Origin: Qipengyuania aestuarii | GTDB lineage: Bacteria; Pseudomonadota; Alphaproteobacteria; Sphingomonadales; Sphingomonadaceae | NCBI RefSeq assembly: GCF_019711535.1 | Contig: NZ_JAIGNP010000001.1 | Location: forward strand, 682,001-746,000 | Reading direction: 5' to 3' | DNA length: 64,000 nucleotides | Part shown: one piece after another, positions 60,577-64,000 of the stretch | How the letters are laid out: the number at the start of each line of letters is the position of its first letter | How positions within the stretch are numbered: position 1 is the first letter of the stretch | Position numbers and translations under genes: made by a program | Notes under the pieces: generated by a model | The model's input: only the letters and a program-made list of their open reading frames with translations | What the model was told of the DNA's origin: nothing | Databases searched by the model: none

Positions 60577-60991
60577 GGCGAAGGACCATCCCGATATCGA
60601 GCTGCTGACGCCCTATGCAAGGTCGCTGGGCATCAAGCTGTCCGAGTGGGAAGACGATGCCCCGGTGATGACGGTGGAATTCGTGGAGGCGGTCGAGGGC
60701 CGGCCAGAGCATTTCCATGGCGGCGCGACCGGTGGGCTGCTGGAGACGGCTGGCTATGCCGCGCTGCGCACCGAGCTGGCGCGGATCGGGCGCGATGCGG
60801 TGCTCAAACCCATCAACATCACCGTGCAATATCTCGCCGCGGGCAAGAGCCAGGCGAGCTTTGCCAAGGGCCGCATAACCAAGCTGGGGCGCCGCAGCGC
60901 CAATCTGACGGTCGAGGCGTGGCAGGACGACCGGTCGCGCCCCATCGCCACGGCAGTCATGAATGTGCTGATGGCCGAGCCTGAGGGCTGA
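60569..60991 (+). CDS. PaaI family thioesterase, second of an overlapping pair
   Basis: The 140-residue hotdog protein has HFHGGATGGLLETAGYAAL (catalytic helix with conserved Gly-Gly) and LKPINITVQYLAAGKSQASF. The start GTG overlaps the end of the first thioesterase gene by 8 bases. Similar length and fold but low identity to its partner suggest an old duplication. Acyl-CoA substrate unknown. Confidence 0.83.
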   Translation: MAEAKDHPDIELLTPYARSLGIKLSEWEDDAPVMTVEFVEAVEGRPEHFHGGATGGLLETAGYAALRTELARIGRDAVLKPINITVQYLAAGKSQASFAKGRITKLGRRSANLTVEAWQDDRSRPIATAVMNVLMAEPEG

Positions 60992-61000
60992 TGCTGGGGG

Positions 61001-63205
61001 CTAATTGCCCTCGGTAAGCTCGCGATCGAATTCGCGCCGGACATCTTCATAGCGCTGTTCGGCCTGCTCGCGCCGTTGTTCTGCGGCGCGGCGGGCTTCC
61101 TCGATCGCCTGTTCATCGACTCCGATGCCGTTTTCGCCCACGCGGATATCCACCGGCACGCCGTCGATCTCGGTCGAGAAGACGGCTTCGCCATTGCGGA
61201 TGCGGACGCGCGAATTGCCGTCGCCGATGGGGATATCGCCAAGATCGGGCACGTCGAGCGGTTCGACCGGGCCGCCCGGATCGGGCAGATCGGTCGGTGC
61301 GGGGCGGCTGGGGGCAGCGCTGGTGCCTAAGGCCTGGCTCATGAAATCGCGCCAGATGCGTGCAGGCATGCCGCCGCCCGACACGCCCTTGAGCGGGGTG
61401 TTGTCGTCGTTGCCGATCCACACGCCGACGACCAGATCCCCGGCATAGCCGACAAACACCGCATCGCGGTTGTTCTGGGTGGTGCCGGTCTTGCCGAAAG
61501 CGGGCATGGACAGCTTCGCGCTGCGCCCGGTGCCGCTATCGATCACGCCGCCCAGCAATTGCTCCATCTTGCGCGCGGTCGAGCCCGGCAGGCTGGAGGG
61601 GCCATCGACCATGCGTTCGAGCCAGCCGCGTTCGGGCACGGCGAAGGCGCGCGGTTCGACCGGGAAGGCATTGCCTGCCACCCCGGCATAGGCCGCGGTG
61701 AGTTCGAGCAGGCTCATGGTGGAGGTGCCTAGCGCCATGCTGGGATCGCCCTTGGTCAGCGGCGATGTGACGCCCAGATCGCGCGCGGTCTCGATCACCT
61801 TGGCGCTGCCCACTTCGCCGAACAGGCGCACGGCGGCGACATTGCTCGACTGCGCGAAGGCTTGTTGCAGCGTCAGGCTGTCGGAATAGCGCCCGCCCGA
61901 ATTTTCCGGGCGATAGCCGCCCTGTTCGATCCGGCGGTTGCTGATCGTATCATCAGGGTCCCAGCCATCGCGCAGCGCGGCGAGATAGACGAACAGCTTG
62001 AAGGTCGATCCCGGCTGGCGCTTGGCCTGCGTGGCGCGGTTGAAGGGCGATTTTTCGTAATCCTTGCCGCCGATCATGGCGACGACCTCGCCATTGGTGC
62101 GCATCGCCACCAGCGCCACCTGCGCATTGCCCAGCGGGGCGCGGCTGGTGACGCGTCGGGCGATGTTCTGCAGTCGCGCATCGAGCGTGGTGGTCAGCGC
62201 CTGGCGCGAATAGCCGGTTTCCGACAGCTTGCGCGCCTCGGGCAGCGCCCAGTCGGCGAAATAGGTGCCGGTGGGCAGATCGCTTTTCAGCCGCACGTCG
62301 AGCGCGGGCGGGCGCATGGCCCTGGCTTCCGCTTCGGTGATGTAGCCTGCCGCGACCATGGACTGGACCACCAGCTGCATGCGCTTTTCCGCGCGGTCAT
62401 AATGGCGGGTGGGCGCATAGGCGCTGGGCGCCTGCAACAGGCCCGCCAGCATGGCCGCCTGATTGGGCAGCAGGTTTTCCGGCTTGCGGTAGAAATAGTG
62501 CAGGCTGGCCGCGCGCAGGCCGTACACATTGTCGCCGAAATAGGCGTTGGACAGATAGCGTTCGAGAATCTCGTCCTTGGTCAGCCGCGCTTCGAGCCAG
62601 AAGGCGATCAGCGCCTCGCGCGCCTTGCGCGACAGGCTGCGTTCGGGCGTCAGGAAGGTGAATTTCGCCAGCTGCTGGGTGATGGTGGAGCCGCCGCCCG
62701 TGCCGGTGAAGGCCGCACGGGCAATCCCGCGCGGATCGACGCCCCAGTGATCGTAGAACCGCCGATCCTCGATGGCGAGGAAGGCTTCGACCACATGCGG
62801 CGGCAGCGTGTCGATATCCACCGGTTCGTCCACGATGGCCCCGTTGCGGGCGATGGGCGTGCCGTCGGATGCCAGCAGCGTGATCTGCGGCGCGGCAATC
62901 GGTTCGAGCGACTTGTTGAGCGGCGCAGTGACCGCCAGCCAGGCCACCAGCACCATGAACAGGGCGACCAGCGCGGCCAGGATGCGGACGATCCACCAGC
63001 GCTTGCGGCGGCCCAGCCAATGGTCGCGCTGCCACCATTTGAGCCGCCGGCGTTCCTCGGCGGCGACGGCGTGGTCGAGATCGTCGAGCCGGTCGTCCCA
63101 CGCATCGTCATCGTCCCAGTCGTCGCTGAGCGCGTAATAGCCCCGGTGCGCGGGCGGCTCCGGCTCGGTACGCTCTTTGCGGAAGATGGAATCAATCAAG
63201 GCCAT
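61001..63205 (-). CDS. Penicillin-binding protein 1A family (bifunctional glycosyltransferase/transpeptidase)
   Basis: The 734-residue class A PBP polymerises and crosslinks peptidoglycan. An acidic cytoplasmic N-terminus (DDWDDDDAWDDRLDDLD) precedes one membrane helix near residue 75-95. The glycosyltransferase domain has EDRRFYDHWGVDPRG near 147 and GGSTITQQLAK; the transpeptidase domain has SxxK in PGSTFK near 398, SxN in SSNVAAV near 455 and KTGT near 568. A Pro/Glu/Arg-rich tail of about 90 residues, ending in an Arg/Glu coiled region, extends beyond the usual end. The ATG start at 63205 sits after a promoter-like palindrome. Confidence 0.95.
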   Translation of the reverse strand: MALIDSIFRKERTEPEPPAHRGYYALSDDWDDDDAWDDRLDDLDHAVAAEERRRLKWWQRDHWLGRRKRWWIVRILAALVALFMVLVAWLAVTAPLNKSLEPIAAPQITLLASDGTPIARNGAIVDEPVDIDTLPPHVVEAFLAIEDRRFYDHWGVDPRGIARAAFTGTGGGSTITQQLAKFTFLTPERSLSRKAREALIAFWLEARLTKDEILERYLSNAYFGDNVYGLRAASLHYFYRKPENLLPNQAAMLAGLLQAPSAYAPTRHYDRAEKRMQLVVQSMVAAGYITEAEARAMRPPALDVRLKSDLPTGTYFADWALPEARKLSETGYSRQALTTTLDARLQNIARRVTSRAPLGNAQVALVAMRTNGEVVAMIGGKDYEKSPFNRATQAKRQPGSTFKLFVYLAALRDGWDPDDTISNRRIEQGGYRPENSGGRYSDSLTLQQAFAQSSNVAAVRLFGEVGSAKVIETARDLGVTSPLTKGDPSMALGTSTMSLLELTAAYAGVAGNAFPVEPRAFAVPERGWLERMVDGPSSLPGSTARKMEQLLGGVIDSGTGRSAKLSMPAFGKTGTTQNNRDAVFVGYAGDLVVGVWIGNDDNTPLKGVSGGGMPARIWRDFMSQALGTSAAPSRPAPTDLPDPGGPVEPLDVPDLGDIPIGDGNSRVRIRNGEAVFSTEIDGVPVDIRVGENGIGVDEQAIEEARRAAEQRREQAEQRYEDVRREFDRELTEGN

Positions 63206-63211
63206 GGCTTC

Positions 63212-63235
63212 ACTGTGCTATATTAATAACACAGT
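63212..63235. promoter_or_regulatory. Inverted repeat over the PBP1a promoter region
   Basis: ACTGTG and CACAGT form perfect 6-base arms around TATTAAT-type A+T sequence, 7 bases upstream of the ATG. It may be an operator or a hairpin at the 5' end of the PBP1a mRNA. Confidence 0.4.
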
Positions 63236-63255
63236 TATGCATAGTGGCAGCAGGA

Positions 63256-64000
63256 TTAACTCTTCCCAACGACGCTTTCGGGCAGATCGTCACCGAAGAC
63301 GCGCTGGTAATATTCGGCCACCAGCATCCGCTCTTCCTCGTCGCATTTGTTGAGGAAGGAGAGGCGGAAGGCGAAGCCCACGTCCTTGAAGATGGCATAG
63401 TTCTGCGCCCAGGTGATGACGGTCCGCGGGCTCATCACCGTGCTGATATCGCCGTTTATGAAGCCCTGGCGCGAAAGATCGGCCACCTTGATCATGTCGG
63501 CCAGGATCTTGGGATCGGTATCCGGGTTCTTAGCCTCGGTGATCTTCTGCTCGGTCTCGGCAGGCAGATAGTTCAGCGCGGTGACGATGTTCCAGCGGTC
63601 CATCTGGCCCTGGTTGATCGCCTGGGTGCCGTGATAGAGTCCGCTCGTATCGCCCAGCCCGACGGTGTTGGCCGTGGCGAAAAGGCGGAAATTGGCATCG
63701 GGACGGATCACGCGGTTCTGGTCGAGCAGGGTCAGCTTGCCCTGCTGTTCAAGCACGCGCTGGATCACGAACATAACGTCGGGGCGGCCCGCGTCATATT
63801 CGTCGAACACCAATGCGACCGGGTGCTGGAGCGCCCAGGGCAGCAGGCCTTCGCGGAATTCGGTGACCTGCAAGCCGTCGCGCAGCACAATGGCATCGCG
63901 GCCGACGAGGTCGATCCGGCTGATGTGGGCATCGAGGTTGATGCGGATGCACGGCCAGTTGAGGCGCGCGGCGACCTGTTCGATATGGGTCGACTTGCCC
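63256..64000 (-). CDS. cobS: Cobaltochelatase subunit CobS (5' part beyond the window)
   Basis: The visible 248 residues are the C-terminal two-thirds of CobS, an AAA+ ATPase that with CobT drives cobalt insertion by CobN into hydrogenobyrinic acid a,c-diamide in aerobic vitamin B12 synthesis. [13 protein letters not shown] is the end of the Walker A loop at the window edge; [17 protein letters not shown] is Walker [13 protein letters not shown] is sensor 1. The ATVxW-type [11 protein letters not shown] and the typical C-terminus [10 protein letters not shown] follow. The N-terminus lies beyond 64000. Confidence 0.92.
   Translation of the reverse strand, partial: GKSTHIEQVAARLNWPCIRINLDAHISRIDLVGRDAIVLRDGLQVTEFREGLLPWALQHPVALVFDEYDAGRPDVMFVIQRVLEQQGKLTLLDQNRVIRPDANFRLFATANTVGLGDTSGLYHGTQAINQGQMDRWNIVTALNYLPAETEQKITEAKNPDTDPKILADMIKVADLSRQGFINGDISTVMSPRTVITWAQNYAIFKDVGFAFRLSFLNKCDEEERMLVAEYYQRVFGDDLPESVVGKS

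Noticed and set aside
61862..63226. 454-residue plus-strand frame
   Set aside because: Antisense shadow of PBP1a; the Gly/Arg-rich composition is typical of reverse-strand reading.

Overview
The window is a G+C-rich stretch of chromosome from an alphaproteobacterium, most likely a sphingomonad of the Erythrobacteraceae type. This is inferred from gene content, not from a database match: a class I lysyl-tRNA synthetase, an RcnB-like Arg/Asp-rich secreted protein, a CobS-type cobaltochelatase subunit, an aa3-type cytochrome oxidase cluster with COX11/CtaB/SURF1 assembly factors, plant-type glutamate-cysteine ligase and short gene spacing on both strands. Apart from two intervals of about 330-355 bp, coding is nearly continuous. 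I see no rRNA, tRNA, CRISPR array, IS element or phage gene.

Layout. 1-9,200: a truncated secreted Cys protein, an endonuclease/exonuclease/phosphatase-fold protein, an FKBP isomerase, a LacI-type sensor lacking its DNA-binding domain, a flavin split-barrel protein, RcnB-like, cytochrome b561, a 2OG-Fe(II) oxygenase, class I LysRS and an aldo/keto reductase. 9,160-17,500: an NmrA-like/TetR divergent pair with an operator, MscS, a DinG-type helicase, SixA, a helix-hairpin-helix lipoprotein, and a SoxR/MsrQ versus VOC divergent unit with a textbook SoxR box. 17,500-34,500: TrmL, SRAP, UbiA, RsmE, GshA, BamB with its YfgM-like partner, a glycosyltransferase, SelO, AstD, RarD, PyrC, YgfZ, and a TetR/PF10118 hydrolase pair with tandem palindromes. 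34,500-42,300: a GNAT enzyme, L27/L21, a lipoprotein plus a four-Cys FNR-type regulator, an unknown membrane protein with a perfect FNR box, and a pterin block (MoaE, MoaD, an unknown protein, FolB), then a methyltransferase and ThrC. 41,650-49,700: cytochrome c oxidase genes ctaC, ctaD, ctaB, a 39-residue membrane protein, ctaG, ctaE and SURF1, with two unrelated genes inserted between ctaD and ctaB. 49,870-56,590: a nine-gene chain from pyrE to ruvX with mostly 4-bp overlapping starts. 56,760-64,000: an Rrf2 regulator and a thioredoxin-reductase-like flavoprotein, then an A+T-richer accessory island (58,270-59,960), two overlapping thioesterases, PBP1a and partial CobS.

The least explained segment is the island at 58.27-59.96 kb. 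A 460-bp unit is tandemly duplicated, each copy with its own spacer, a TATAAT box and a roughly 105-residue protein of no family I recognise. The spacers (about 5 differences in 120 bases) are more conserved than the coding parts (34 in 315). The second copy is coupled by ATGA overlaps to a 70-codon frame interrupted by one TGA, and then to a 190-residue unknown protein. It looks like a small multigene accessory system; its function is unknown.

Physiological themes: aerobic respiration and oxygen/redox sensing (aa3 oxidase, FNR-type regulator and box, SoxR and box, MsrQ, cytochrome b561), envelope construction (PBP1a, BamB, LepB, glycosyltransferase), and cofactor synthesis (PdxJ, MoaD/E, FolB, UbiA, CobS).
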